A DNA stretch of 64,000 nt from Micromonospora sp. R77. GTDB taxonomy: Bacteria; Actinomycetota; Actinomycetes; Mycobacteriales; Micromonosporaceae. The notes under the pieces are model-generated. The model worked only from the letters and a program-made list of their open reading frames with translations. It did no database searches and was not told the origin of the DNA. This document shows, piece after piece, positions 50,289 to 62,390 of this stretch. The stretch lies in contig NZ_JALDST010000001.1 of assembly GCF_022747945.1 (NCBI RefSeq), positions 5,332,001 to 5,396,000 on the forward strand, read 5' to 3'. A program made the position numbers and the translations under genes. The stretch's first letter is position 1. The number at the start of each line of letters is the position of its first letter.

Positions 50289-53200
50289 GAACCGATCGCC
50301 GTCGTCGGCATGGGCTGCCGCTTCCCCGGTGGCGTGACGTCCCCCGAGGAACTGTGGCAGCTCCTCGACGGTGGCGTCGACGCCCTCGGCCCGTACCCGC
50401 CGGACCGGGGCTGGGAGGACGACGGCGGCGTCGGCGGATTCGTCGACCGGGTCGCCGACTTCGACGCCGGCCTGTTCGGCATCTCGCCCCGCGAGGCGAC
50501 GGTGATGGACCCGCAGCAGCGGCTGCTGCTGGAAGTGGTGTGGGAGGCCCTGGAGCGCGCCGGCGTGGGTCCGCTGTCGCTGCGCGGCGCTCCCGTCGGT
50601 GTCTTCGCCGGCACCAACGGCCAGGACTACCCGGCGCTGCTCGCGCTCTCCGGGGAACCCACCGACGGGTACGCCTCCACCGGTTCCTCCGGCAGCGTCC
50701 TCTCCGGCCGGGTGTCGTACGCCCTCGGCCTGGAAGGCCCGGCCGTCACCGTCGACACGGCGTGTTCGTCGTCCCTCGTGGCGATGCATCTGGCGGTGCA
50801 GTCGCTGCGGTCGGGGGAGTGCAGTCTCGCCCTGGCGGGTGGGGTGACGGTGATGTCCACGCCGGGGGCGTTCGTGGAGTTCGCCCGGCAGGGTGGTCTC
50901 GCGTCGGACGGCCGGTGCAAGGCGTTCTCGGACGACGCGGACGGCACCGGGTGGGGTGAGGGTGCGGGTGCCCTCGTGTTGGAGCGGTTGTCGGACGCCC
51001 GCCGCAATGGTCACCGGGTTCTTGCCGTGGTGCGGGGCAGTGCGGTGAACCAGGACGGCGCGTCGAACGGGTTGACGGCGCCGAACGGTCCGTCGCAGCA
51101 GCGGGTGATCCGGCAGGCCCTGGCGAACGCGGGGGTGTCGGCGACGGAGGTCGACGCCGTCGAGGCGCACGGTACGGGCACGTCACTCGGCGACCCGATC
51201 GAGGCGCAGGCGCTGCTCGCCACCTACGGGCAGGGACGGCCCGTCGACCGGCCGGTGTATCTGGGGTCGATCAAGTCGAACATCGGGCACACCCAGGCGG
51301 CGGCGGGGGTGGCCGGGGTGATGAAGATGATCCTGGCGATGCGACACCGGACGCTGCCCCCGACCCTGCACGTCGGCACGCCCTCCAGCCACGTCGACTG
51401 GACCACCGGAAACGTCGAACTGCTCACCGACGGACGGCCCTGGCCCCACCACGACCGGCCCCGCCGCGCCGGCGTCTCGTCGTTCGGCATCAGCGGCACC
51501 AACGCCCACGTCATCGTCGAGGAGGCACCCGCCGAACCCGAACCGCCGGTGACCTTCGGCGTGGGACCGGCGCTGCCGGTCGTACCCTGGCCCCTCTCGG
51601 CGAAGACGCCGGCCGCCCTCGCCGCGCAGGCCGACCGCCTGCTCACCCACGCCGGCACCGACCCCGCACCCGACATCGCCCTCTCCCTGGCGACCACCCG
51701 CTCCGGCCTGGAACACCGGGCCGTGGTGCTCGGCGCGGACGCCGACGAGCTGCGCACGGGCCTCGCGGCGCTGGCGAGGGACGAGCCGGCACCGGCCGCC
51801 GTCACCGGAACCGTCCGCAACGGCCTCACCGGCTTCGTCTTCTCCGGCCAGGGCAGCCAGCGACTCGGCATGGGCCGCGACCTCGCCGCCGCGTTCCCCG
51901 TCTTCGACGCGGCCCTGTCCGAGGTGTGCGCGCAGCTGGACCCGCTGCTGGGCCGTCCGCTCCGCGAGGTCGTCGACGGCCCGACGCAGCGACGCGACCG
52001 ACCGGATACCACCGGAGACCTGGACGAGCCCGGTTCGGCGGGCGCGGCCCCGGACCTGGCGCAGACCGGCTGGGCGCAACCGGCGCTCTTCGCGGTCGAG
52101 GTGGCGCTGTTCCGGCTCCTCGAATCCTGGGGTGTCACCCCGGACTACCTGATCGGTCACTCGATCGGTGAACTCGCCGCCGCGCACGTGGCGGGAGTGC
52201 TGGATCTGGCGGACGCGTGTCGCCTGGTGGCGGCGCGGGCGTCGTTGATGCAGGCGCTGCCGTCGGGTGGTGCGATGTGGGCGGTCCGCGCGACCATCGA
52301 CGAGGTCACCCCGCTGCTGGTCGAGGGCGCGTCCATCGCCGCGGTCAACGCACCCGGCCAGGTGGTGGTCTCCGGCGAACGGGCAGCCGTCGAGCAGGTC
52401 GCCGCCGGCCTCGCCGACCGGCAGGGCCGTTGGCTGGAGGTCAGTCACGCGTTCCACTCGGCGCTGATGGACCCGATGCTCGCCGAGTTCACCCGGGTCG
52501 CGGCCACCGTGCGGATGCGGGCGCCGCAGCTCCCGATCATCTCCACCCTCACCGGGCAACCCGTCGAGGAGTTCACCCCGACCTACTGGGCCGACCAGGT
52601 ACGCAACACTGTCGCCTTCGGGGCGGCAGTCGACAAGGCCGGCGAGCTGGGCGTGACCCGGTTCGTGGAGGTCGGCCCCGACGCGAGCCTGGTCGCCGCG
52701 ATCGAGGAGACCCGAGACGGGGTGCTGGCCGTACCGGCGCTGCACCGCAAGCAGGCCGAACCCCGCACCGCCGTGACCGCCCTGGCCCGGCTCTGGGCCG
52801 ACGGCTGCCCCGTCGACTGGACGGCGCTGCTCGCCGGCGCCCACCGCGTGGACCTGCCCACCTACGCCTTCCAGCGCCAGCGCTACTGGCCCCGCGCGCG
52901 GCTCACCGCCGGCCCGCAGACACTCGGCGCGACCCGTACCGGGCACCCGCTGCTGCACGCCATGATCACGCTCGCCGGCGGCGGCGACGTGCTGCTCCTG
53001 GGCGCACTGTCGGTGCAGGTGCAGCCGTGGCTCGCCGACCACCGGGTGGCCGACCGGATCGTCCTCCCCGGCACCGGCCACCTGGAACTCGTCCTCTCCG
53101 CCGGTGAGCGGGTCGGCTGCGACCGGGTCGAGGAGCTGACCATCACCAGCCCCCTGGTGATCCCCGCGACCGGGCTGGCACACCTGCAGATCCTCGTCGG

Positions 53201-56200
53201 TGCCCCGGACGGCACCGGCTGCCGGTCCGTGCAGGTGTCCTCCCGTCCCGACGGCGACCCGGACGCCGAGTGGACCCACCACGCCACCGGCCTGCTCGCC
53301 CCCGCCGAGCCCGTCGCCGCGTACGACCTGGCCGAGTGGCCGCCGCCCGCCGCGCAGCCGCTGGACGTGACCGGCCTGTACGACGCGCTGGCCGGGGCCG
53401 GCCTCGGCTACGGGCCGGTCTTCCGGGGACTCCAGCGGGCCTGGCACCGCGACGGCGACGTCTTCGTGGAGGTGGCGCTCCCCGACCACGCAGGCGGACC
53501 GGACGCGCTCTGCCTGCATCCCGCCGCGCTCGACTCGGTGCTGCACTCCCTGGCGATCGGCGCCACCGGCACCACCACGGACCCTGCCGTCGCCGGACCG
53601 GACGGGCCGGGAACCGCGGAGCCGGGCCGGCTGCCGTTCTCGTGGAGCGGGGTGACCCTGCACGCCGTGGGCGCCACCGCCCTGCGCGCCCGACTGCGCC
53701 CCACCGGGCCGGAGACCGTGACCGTGCAGGCCGCCGACGTGTCCGGCCGACCGGTGGTCGAGGTGGCGTCGCTGACCCTGCGGCCGATGGCCACCGAGGC
53801 GAACCCGGCGGACCCCGGCACCCCGCGCGACGCCCTGTACCACCTGGACTGGACGCCCGTCCCCACCCCGGACACCGCACCGACCGACCCGGCCCATCTC
53901 GACACCGAGGCCGACACCGACGGCCCCGACCGGAGCGGCGACGCGCTGCCCGGCCGGCGGTACGCCGACCTCGCCGCCCTGCAGGCGGCGGTCGACGCCG
54001 GTGCCCCCGTACCCGAGGTGGTGCTGACCCGGGCGGCGCCGCCCGGCCCGGATCTCACCCGGACCACCCACGACGCGGTCCTGCGGGCGGTGGAGCTGAT
54101 CCGGCAATGGCTGGCCGACGAACGGTTCGCCGCCAGCCGGCTGGTCTTCGTCTCCACCGGCGCGGTCGCCGCCGTCGACGGCGACGCGGTGACCGACCTG
54201 CCCGGCGCGGCCGTCTGGGGCCTCGTCCGGTCGGCGCAGTCCGAGCACCCCGGCCGGTTCCAGCTCGTCGACGGCCCGGCCGCCGAGGCCCTCGCCGCCG
54301 ACGAACCGCAGGTCGCGGTCCGCGACGGCCGGCTGCTCGGCTGCCGCCTCGCCGCCACCACCGTCCCCGCCGCCGCCACGCCCGCGTGGGACCCCGCCGG
54401 CGCGGTGCTGGTGACCGGCGCGACCGGCGAACTCGGCCGGGTCATCTGCCGGCACCTGGTCACCACCCACGGGGTACGCCACCTGCTGCTGCTCAGCCGG
54501 CGCGGCCCGGCGGCACCCGGCGCGGCCGACCTCGTCGCGGAGCTGACCGCGCTCGGCGCGCAGCCGGTGGTCGTCGCCTGCGACGTGGCCGACCAGGCGG
54601 CGCTCGCCGCCGTGCTGGACGCGCTGCCCGCCGACCGGCCGCTGACCGGGGTGGTGCACGCCGCCGGGGTGCTCGCCGACGCCACCGTCACCTCGCTCCG
54701 CCCCGACCAGGTACGCCAGGTGCTGCGCGCCAAGGTGGACGCTGCGGTCAACCTGCACGAGCTGACCCGCACCGCCCCGCTGACCGCGTTCGTGCTCTTC
54801 TCCTCCGTCTCGGCCGCGTTCGGTGCCCCCGGCCAGGGCAACTACGCCGCCGCCAACGCGTTCCTGGACGCCTTCGCCGCGCACCGCCGGCACGCCGGGC
54901 TGCCCGCGCTGTCGCTCGGCTGGAGCCTGTGGGCGCAGGCCAGCGGGATGACCGGGCACCTCGACGAGGCCGACCTGCGGCGGATGGCCCGCGGCGGGGT
55001 CGTCCCGCTCTCCACCGCCGACGGCGTCGCCCTGTTCGACCTGGCCGCCCGGGCCGGCCGGGCGGCGGTGCTGCCCATGCGGCTGGACCTGGCCACCCTG
55101 CGGGACACCGCCGACCACCTGCCGCCGGTGTTCCGGACCCTGGTCCGCCCGTCCCGGCGCCGCGCCGCCGAGGCCGGCTCCGTGGCGGCGGCCTCCCTCG
55201 TCTACCGGCTCGCCGCGCTGGACCCGGAGGACCGCCGGTCCGCGCTGCGCGACCTGGTCCGCGAGCAGGCCGCCACCGTGCTCGGCCACGACACCGCACA
55301 GGACGTGCCGGTCGACCGGCCCTTCCGCGACCTGGGCATCGACTCGCTCACCGCGGTCGAGCTGCGCAACCGGCTCAACGCGGCGACCGGGCTGCGGCTG
55401 CCCGCCACCCTGGTCTTCGACCACCCCACCGGCGCCGCCGTCGCCGAGCACCTGCTGGAGCGCCTGCTCGGCGCCGAGCCGCCCCGGCCCGCCGCCCGCC
55501 GGACCACCCGTCGCACGGACGACCCGGTCGTCATCGTCGGCATGGCCTGCCGCTTTCCCGGCGGCGTACGCAACCCCGACGACCTGTGGCAGCTGGTGGT
55601 CTCCGGCGCCGACGGGGTCACCCCGTTCCCCACCGACCGGGGCTGGGACCTGGACCGGCTCTACGACGCCGACCCGGACGCCGGCGGGGCGAGCTATGTC
55701 CGGCACGGCGGTTTCCTGCACGACGCCGCCGACTTCGACGCCGCCTTCTTCGGCATCTCGCCCCGCGAGGCGCTGGTGATGGACCCCCAGCAGCGGCTGC
55801 TGCTGGAGACCTCGTGGGAGGCCGTCGAGTCCGCCGGCATCGTCCCGGCCACCCTGCGCGGCCGGCGCACCGGCGTCTTCGCCGGGGTGATGTACCACGA
55901 CTACCTGGCCCGGCTGCACTCCGTGCCGAAGGGCGCGGAGGGCTTCCTCGGCACCGGGTCGGCCGGCAGCGTCGCCACCGGCCGGGTCGCGTACCTGCTC
56001 GGGCTGGAGGGGCCGGCGGTCACCGTGGACACCGCCTGCTCCTCCTCGCTGGTGGCGCTGCACCTCGCCGCCCAGGCGCTGCGCGACGACGAGTGCGACC
56101 TGGCGCTGGCCGGTGGCGTGACGGTGATGGCGACCCCCGGCACGTTCGTCGACTTCAGCCGGCAGCGCGGTCTCGCCCCCGACGGCCGGTGCAAGTCGTA

Positions 56201-59200
56201 CGCCTCCGCCGCCGACGGCACCGGCTGGGCCGAGGGCGTCGGCATGCTGCTGGTGGAACGCCTCAGTGACGCCCGCCGCAACGGCCACCCGGTGCTGGCC
56301 GTGGTGCGGGGGAGCGCGGTCAACCAGGACGGCGCCTCCAACGGGCTCACCGCCCCGAACGGCCCCGCCCAGCAGCGGGTGATCCGGCAGGCCCTGGACC
56401 GGGCCGGGCTGCGCACCGCCGAGGTGGACGCCGTGGAGGGCCACGGCACCGGCACGGTGCTGGGCGACCCGATCGAGGCGCAGGCGCTGCTCGCCACGTA
56501 CGGCCAGGACCGGCCGGCGGACCAGCCGCTCTGGCTGGGGTCGGTCAAGTCGAACATCGGGCACGCCCAGGCGGCGGCCGGCGTCGGCGGGATCATCAAG
56601 ATGGTCCAGGCGATGCGGCACGGCGTACTGCCCCCCACGCTGCACGTCGACACTCCCACCGACCAGGTCGACTGGTCGGCCGGGCAAGTGCGGCTGCTCA
56701 CCGAGGCGGTGCCCTGGCAGCCGGCCGGACGACCCCGCCGGGCCGGCGTCTCCTCGTTCGGCATCAGCGGCACCAACGCCCACGTCATCCTGGAGGAACC
56801 CGCGCCCGCTCCCACCGCGCCGACCGCGTCGGCCGGCCGGCTCCCGCTGGTCCCGCTGCTGGTCTCCGGCCGGACCGAGGACGCGGTACGGGCGCAGGCG
56901 GATGTCCTCCGCGCCCACCTGGACCGCCACCGCGACCTCGACCCGCGGGACGTCGGCTTCTCGCTGGCCACCGCGCGGACCGTCTTCGACCAGCGGGCCG
57001 TGGTGCTCGGCGCCGACCGGGAGGAGCTGCTCGCCGGCCTGGCCGCGGTCGCCGCCGACGAACCCGCCCCGCGGACCGGCCGGGGCCGTGCCGGCGTACG
57101 CCCGCTGGCCTACCTGTTCACCGGGCAGGGCAGCCAGCGCCCCGGTATGGGCCGCGAACTGTACGCCGCCGCCCCGGTCTTCGCCGAGGCGTTCGACGCG
57201 GTCTGCGCCCACCTGGACGCCGACCTCGACCGGCCGCTGCGCGACGTGCTGTGGGCCGACACCGAGCCGGCCGACGGCGACCGCCCGCTGGACCGTACCG
57301 GCCACGCCCAACCGGCGCTCTTCGCGCTCCAGGTGGCGCTGTTCCGGCTGTTGGAGTCGTACGGGCTGCGCCCCGACCACCTGGTCGGCCACTCGGTCGG
57401 CGAACTCGCCGCCGCGCACGTCGCCGGGGTGCTCAGCCTCGCCGACGCGTGCCGGCTGGTGGCCGCCCGGGGTCGGCTGATGCAGGCCCTGCCGTCCGGC
57501 GGCGCGATGGTGGCGGTCCGGGCGACCGAGGCGGAGGTGCTGCCCCTGCTGGTCGACGGGGTGAGCGTCGCGGCGGTCAACGGCCCCGACGCGGTCGTGC
57601 TCTCCGGTGAGGAGGCCCCCGTCCTCGCGGTGGCCGCGCACTTCGCCGACCGGCCCGGCAAGCGGCTGCGGGTCAGCCACGCCTTCCACTCGGCGCGGAT
57701 GGAGCCGATGCTGGCCGAGTTCCGGGCCGTCGCCGAGTCCGTCACCTACCACCCACCGCGGATCCCGCTGGTGTCCACGGTGGAGGTCGACGCGCGGGTC
57801 GACCAGCCGGCCTACTGGGTGCGGCAGGTCCGCGAGGCGGTCCGCTTCCACGACGCGGTCACCCACCTGCACACCGCCGGCGTCACCCGCTTCGTCGAGC
57901 TCGGCCCGGACCCGGTGCTGGCCACCGCCGTGCAGGACGCGCTGCGCGACCGGGAACCGGAGCTGACCACGGCAGCCCTGCTGCGCCGGGGCCGACCCGA
58001 GCTGGCCACCCTCGGCACCGCGCTGGGCGGCCTGCTCGCCGACGGCGACCCGGACCGGTCGGCGTGCTGGGCCGGCACCGGCGCCCGCCGCGTCGACCTG
58101 CCCACGTACCCCTTCCAGCGGCAGCGGTTCTGGGCGGACGCGGGCGCGGCCCCGCCGACCTGGCCGCGGCCGGTCTCACCGACGCCGGTCATCCGCTGCT
58201 CGGCGCGTGCGTGGCGCTGCCCGACGGCGGGTCCGTCTGCACCGGGCGGCTCGCGGCGACCAGCCCCTCCTGGCTGGCCGACCACCGGGTGGCCGGGACC
58301 CCGGTGGTGCCGGGCACCGCGCTGCTGGAGCTGGCGCTGCATGCCGGGGACCACGCCGGCGGCGGCCGGGTGGACGAACTCGTCCTCGCCGCGCCGCTGC
58401 CGCTCGACGCCGCGGGGGACCGGCAGGTCCAGGTGGTCACCGACGCGGGTGACGACGCGGGTGGCCATCGGGTACGGATCTTCTCCCGTGCCGTGGACGC
58501 CGCCGCCGACGAGCCGTGGACGCTGCACGCCACCGGCACCCTGAGCAGCACGGACGCGCCGGACGTCACCCCGTTCGACGCGATACCGTGGCCGCCGCCC
58601 GGTGCCCTGGCGGTGGACGTCGAGGGCGCCTACGACACGCCCGACGGTGACGGCGTCGGCTACGGTCCCGCCTTCCACGGCCTGCGCGCGGCCTGGCGAC
58701 GCGACGGCGAGTTGTACGCCGAGATCGTCCTGCCCGAGCCGGTCCGCGCCGACGCCGACCGGTACGGCCTGCACCCGGCCCTCGCCGACGCCGCGCTGCA
58801 CGGGCTGGCCTACCTGCTGCCCGGCGCGGCCGGGCGGCTCGTGCCCTTCGCGTTCCGGGGCGTCGACCTGATCGCCCAGGGCGCCACCGCGCTGCGGGTC
58901 CGGCTCACCGCCACCGGTGCCGACGAGGTCGCGATCAGCGCCGTCGACCCGGCCGGCCGCCCGGTGGCCTCGGTCGACGCGCTGACCCTGCGGCCCCTCG
59001 CGGCCGCGCCGGCCCGGCACCCGGCCGTCGACTCGCTGTTCCGGGTGGAGTGGGTGCCGGTGCCGGTGCCGGTGCCGGTCGACGACGCCGCCGTCGGGCG
59101 GTGCGTGCTGGTCGGCTCGGACGCGCTCGGCATCGCCGGTCCGCTCAGCCGGGCGGGCGTCGCGGTCGAGTCCTTCGCCGACCTGGCGGCGCTGACCGCC

Positions 59201-61545
59201 GCCGTCTCCACCGGCATGACCCTGCCGAACCTGGTGATGGTCGGCGTCACCGGCCACCCGGTGACCGAACCCACCCGGGCGGTACGCGAGGTCACCGCCG
59301 CCGCCCTGGACACCGTGCGCTCCTGGCTGGCCGACGGCCGGTTCGCCGGCACCCGGCTCGCCGTGGTCACCCGGGGCGCCCTCGGCACCGGCGACGACCG
59401 CCCCGACGACCTGGCCGGCGCGGCCGTGTGGGGTCTGGTGCGGACCGCCCAGTCGGAGAACCCCGGCCGGCTCGTCCTGGTCGACCTCGACGGGGCAGCG
59501 GAGAGCGTCGCCGCCCTGCCGGCGGCGATCGGTGCCGGCGAACCGCAGCTCGCGATCCGCGCCGGCCGGGTCCGCGCCGGTCGGCTGGCCCAGGTGGCCG
59601 GACCCGAGCGGCCGGAGGTCGGCTGGGACCCGGACGGCACCGTGCTGGTCACCGGCGCGACCGGCGCCCTCGGCGGGCCGCTGCTGCGCCACCTGGTCAC
59701 CGCCCGGGGCGTACGCCGGTTGCTGCTGGTCAGCCGGCGCGGCCCGGACGCCCCGGCGCGGCGGCGCTGCGCGCGGAGCTGGCCGCGCTCGGCGCGGAGG
59801 TCACCGTGGCGGCCTGCGACGCGGCCGACCGGGACGCCCTGGCCGCCCTGCTGGCGGCGGTACCGCCGCAGCACCCGCTGACCGCCGTGTTCCACCTCGC
59901 CGGGGTCCTCGACGACGGGGTGCTCGGCTCGCTCACCCCCGCCCGGTTCGACCCGGTGTTCCGCGCCAAGGTGGACGCGGCGCTGCACCTGCACGAGCTG
60001 ACCCGGTCCGCGCCGCTGGCCGACTTCGTGCTCTTCTCCTCCTCGGCGGCCACCTTCGGCACCCCCGGGCAGGCCAACTACGCCGCCGCCAACGCGGTCC
60101 TCGACGCCCTCGCCGACCAGCGACGGGCCGACGGCCTGCCCGCCACGGCACTGGCCTGGGGCGCCTGGGAGCAGGGCATGGCCGGCCGCCTCGACCAGGT
60201 CGACCGGGACCGGATGCAGCGCGGCGGGGTGCTCGCGCTCACCGACGAGCAGGGCATGGCGCTGCTGGAGGCGGCCCTGCGGGTCGACGCCGCCGCGCTG
60301 GTGCCCGTCCGGCTCGACACCGCCGCCCTCGGCGCGGAACCCGCCCGCTGCTGCGCGGACTGGCCGCCCGTCCCGCCGCCGGGCCGCCACCGGGACCGGC
60401 CCGTCGCTGGCCGGGCGGCTGCGCGACCTGGACGCCGCGCGCGCGGCGCGGCCGTGCTCGACGTGGTTCGCGCCGCCACCGCCGGCGTGCTCGGTCACCC
60501 CTCACCCGAGGCGGTGAGCCCCGAGCAGCCCTTCCTGGAACTCGGCCTGGACTCGCTGACCGCGGTGGAGCTGCGCAACGCGCTGGCCACCGCGACCGGC
60601 CTGACCCTGCCGGTCACCCTCACCTTCGACCACGCCACGCCGCGGGCCGTGGCCGAGTTCCTCGACGCCGAACTGAGCGCCGCCCAGCCGGCGGCGGGCG
60701 GATCGGAGCCGGCCCGTCCGGTCCAGGACGTCATCGGCATGCTCTTCCGGCAGGCCTGCGAGCAGCACCGCCTCAAGGAGGGCTTCGAGCTGCTGCAGAG
60801 CGTCGCCCGGCTGCGGCCCACCTTCACCGACGCGGCCGAGGTACGCGAGCTGCCGACCGCGGTCCGGCTCGCCAAGGGCCCCGAACCGGTGCGGCTGGTC
60901 TGCTTCAGCTCCCAGGTCGCGCTGGCCGGCGTGCACCAGTACGCCCGCTTCGCCTCCGCGTTCCGGGACGTCCGGGACGTCGTCGCGCTGGCGGTGCCCG
61001 GCTTCGCCGCGGGGGAGCCGCTGCCGGCCACCGCCGACGCCCTGGTGGAGCTGCTGGCCCGGATGGTGCGCGAACACGTCGGTGACCATCCGTTCGCGCT
61101 GCTCGGCTCCTCCTCGGGCGGGGTACTGGCGCACGCCACCGCGGCCCGGCTGGACCGGGACGGACCGAGCGCCGCCGGGGTCGCGCTGCTCGACACGTAC
61201 GTCCCCGGGGACGACTCGCTCGGCCAGTTCGAGGACCAGTTGCTCGGCGGGATGTTCGCCCGCGAGGAGAGCTTCGCCCGGATGGACTCGGCGCGACTGT
61301 CCGCGATGAGCTGGTACTTCAACCTGCTGGGCGACTGGACCCCGCCGAAGCTGACCGCGCCGGTGCTGCTGGTGCGGGCCAGCCGACCGATGCCGGGCGG
61401 CGAGGGCCTGTCGCCGCAGCAGTGGCAGACCGGGTGGACCGAGGCGGACGAGGTGGTCGACGTGCCCGGCAACCACTTCACCATGATGGAGGACCTGGCC
61501 GCCTCCACCGCCGGCGTGGTCGACGACTGGCTGCGCCGGATCTGA
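50190..61545 (+). CDS. Modular type I polyketide synthase, two modules (both KS-AT-DH-KR-ACP) with terminal thioesterase
   Basis: This last PKS of the line adds two malonyl units, each processed to an alkene, and releases the chain through a C-terminal TE. The ATG at 50190 opens with docking helix [20 protein letters not shown]; an upstream in-frame ATG at 50151 lies inside the previous gene and is not needed. Protein positions: KS1 Cys192, AT1 Ser658, DH1 His951, KR1 Tyr1552, ACP1 Ser1719, KS2 Cys1950, AT2 Ser2402. The frame is open to about 58148, where one G appears missing. A second G is missing near 59755, a C near 60346, and there is a compensating shift near 60430. The TE triad is visible. 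The stop TGA 61543-61545 starts inside the terminator stem. Confidence 0.9.
50289..55470 (+). other. PKS module: KS-AT(malonyl)-DH-KR(B1-type)-ACP
   Basis: KS is 50289-about 51530 (Cys 50763-50765). AT is about 51830-52890 (Ser 52161-52163, HAFH, malonyl). DH is about 52920-53790, with His 53040-53042 in [10 protein letters not shown], where Asp (53052-53054) replaces the Gly of HxxxGxxxxP. YGPVF and LDSVLH are intact. KR is about 54390-55150: VLADATV keeps the last Asp of LDD, position 141 is Phe, Tyr is 54843-54845, so B1-type, as expected for a DH-containing module. ACP is about 55200-55470, with LGIDSLT at Ser 55344-55346. Predicted unit: an alkene, or a hydroxyl if the DH is impaired. 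Confidence 0.87.
50780..51370 (+). repeat. Near-identical KS tract shared with 21955-22545 and 45945-46530
   Basis: The second half of three KS domains, in three different genes, is nearly identical in DNA, including unusual TTG, GAT and AAT codons in an otherwise G/C-ending context. The shared tract runs from just after the active-site Cys to near the end of the KS. It is probably homogenised by recombination. Confidence 0.8.
55521..60680 (+). other. PKS module: KS-AT(malonyl)-DH-KR(B1-type)-ACP, final extension module
   Basis: KS is 55521-about 56800 (Cys 56037-56039; VEGHGTGT in place of VEAHGTGT). AT is about 57100-58130 with GHSVGE (Ser 57393-57395) and HAFH. It is malonyl-type but clearly diverged from the eight near-identical malonyl ATs of the other modules. 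DH is about 58180-59010, with [10 protein letters not shown] (His 58283-58285), YGPAF and LADAALH intact. KR is about 59630-60345, with VLDDGVL and [10 protein letters not shown], so B1-type. ACP is about 60450-60680 (Ser 60553-60555). The alkene formed here becomes the alpha,beta double bond next to the TE-bound carbonyl. Confidence 0.86.
59054..59077 (+). repeat. Hexanucleotide tandem repeat, 4 copies of GTGCCG
   Basis: Four consecutive GTGCCG units encode VPVPVPVP in the DH-KR linker of the last module. It is a short in-frame microsatellite, probably free to vary in copy number without harming the protein. Confidence 0.85.
60720..61542 (+). other. Thioesterase domain (chain release, probably macrolactonisation)
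   Basis: This alpha/beta-hydrolase TE is fused to the last ACP. It reads LLGSSSGG with the nucleophile Ser at 61111-61113, a catalytic Asp candidate in LLDTYVPGD (61192-61194) and the catalytic His in GNHFTMMED (61474-61476). Length and motifs match TEs of actinomycete macrolide PKSs, which usually cyclise the chain by attack of an internal hydroxyl. Hydrolysis to a free acid cannot be excluded from sequence. Its position, with a terminator directly after, marks the end of the assembly line. Confidence 0.9.
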
Positions 61546-61584
61546 GCGCGGGGCCCCCGTTCGCACCACGGGGGCCCCGCGCTC
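61544..61584 (+). terminator. Strong bidirectional stem-loop terminator between convergent operons
   Basis: A perfect 17-bp inverted repeat (61544-61560 with 61568-61584) encloses a 7-nt loop. The stem is almost all G and C. The left arm begins inside the PKS stop codon and the right arm ends 11 bp before the stop of the leftward permease gene. No T-run follows on either strand, which is common for actinomycete terminators. It probably ends both operons. Confidence 0.85.
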
Positions 61585-61595
61585 AGCTCCGGTGC

Positions 61596-62390
61596 TCACT
61601 CCGCCCGGGGATCCCAGCGGAAGCGGCGGATCGCGACCACCGCGCCGACGGCGCCCCAGAGCAGCAGCACCACGAAGGCTCGCCACGGCACCCCCGAGTG
61701 CGCGGTGAACGCACCGAGCAGGGCCTCGTTGAACGGCTGCACCGGCAGCGCCCCGGTCACCGTGGTCAGCACCTCGGAGTGGATCGGCATGTAGGTGCCG
61801 GAGATGAAGACCAGCGGGAAGAGCACCAGCTGCACCACCGACGGGGCGGCCTCGGCGTTGCGGATCAGGGACGCCACCGCGACGCCCAGGGCGCAGAAGC
61901 TGGCCGCGCCGAGCACCAGGGTCACCGCGATCACCGGCCACTGGGCGACGGCCGGGAAGCGGACCCCGTACAGCCGGCCCACGACGATGATGAGCAGGAC
62001 GTCCACCACGCTCACCACGACGCAGTGCGCGAGCAGCCCGAGGAAGTACATGTACGTCGGCAGCGGCGTCGCGCGGACCCGCTTGAGGATTCCGTTCTGC
62101 CGGCGGGTCGACAGCACGATCGCCAGCTGGCTGTAGCAGGCGCCCAGCACGGAGACCGCGGCGATGGTGGAGACGTAGTACTGCAACGCCGACCGGCCGT
62201 AGAAGTAGTCGCTGCTGCCCACATCCCCGAAGAGGGCCCCGAAGATCGCGATCACCACGACCGGGAAGAGGAACGTGAAGAACGCGCTCTGCGGGTTGCG
62301 CCAGAAGCTGAGCTGCTCGTAGCGGATCTGGTGCCACAGCAGGGCCAGGTCGCCGCCGCGGGCGACCCGGGGTTCGGTGACCGTGCTCAC
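61596..62390 (-). CDS. ABC-2 type transporter permease (264 aa)
   Basis: This is a membrane subunit of an ABC exporter of the ABC-2/DrrB type. The GTG start at 62390-62388 overlaps the ATPase stop by 4 bp (GTGA), so the two are translationally coupled. An N-terminal cytoplasmic stretch (about residues 1-30, ending in a WHQIRYEQLSFWRNP-like amphipathic segment) precedes about six hydrophobic segments (for example FFTFLFPVVVIAIFGALF, VVDVLLIIVVG and AFVVLLLWGAVGAVVAI). It ends in a short basic tail. With its ATPase it would form a homodimeric or heterodimeric drug or polyketide exporter; the substrate is inferred only from its position beside the PKS. A longer open frame extends upstream to 62813 but runs through the ATPase gene and is not real. 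Confidence 0.9.
   Translation of the reverse strand: MSTVTEPRVARGGDLALLWHQIRYEQLSFWRNPQSAFFTFLFPVVVIAIFGALFGDVGSSDYFYGRSALQYYVSTIAAVSVLGACYSQLAIVLSTRRQNGILKRVRATPLPTYMYFLGLLAHCVVVSVVDVLLIIVVGRLYGVRFPAVAQWPVIAVTLVLGAASFCALGVAVASLIRNAEAAPSVVQLVLFPLVFISGTYMPIHSEVLTTVTGALPVQPFNEALLGAFTAHSGVPWRAFVVLLLWGAVGAVVAIRRFRWDPRAE

Noticed and set aside
61546..61595. A small RNA or regulatory element in the intergenic gap
   Set aside because: The gap is fully explained by the 17-bp perfect stem-loop terminator between convergent genes.
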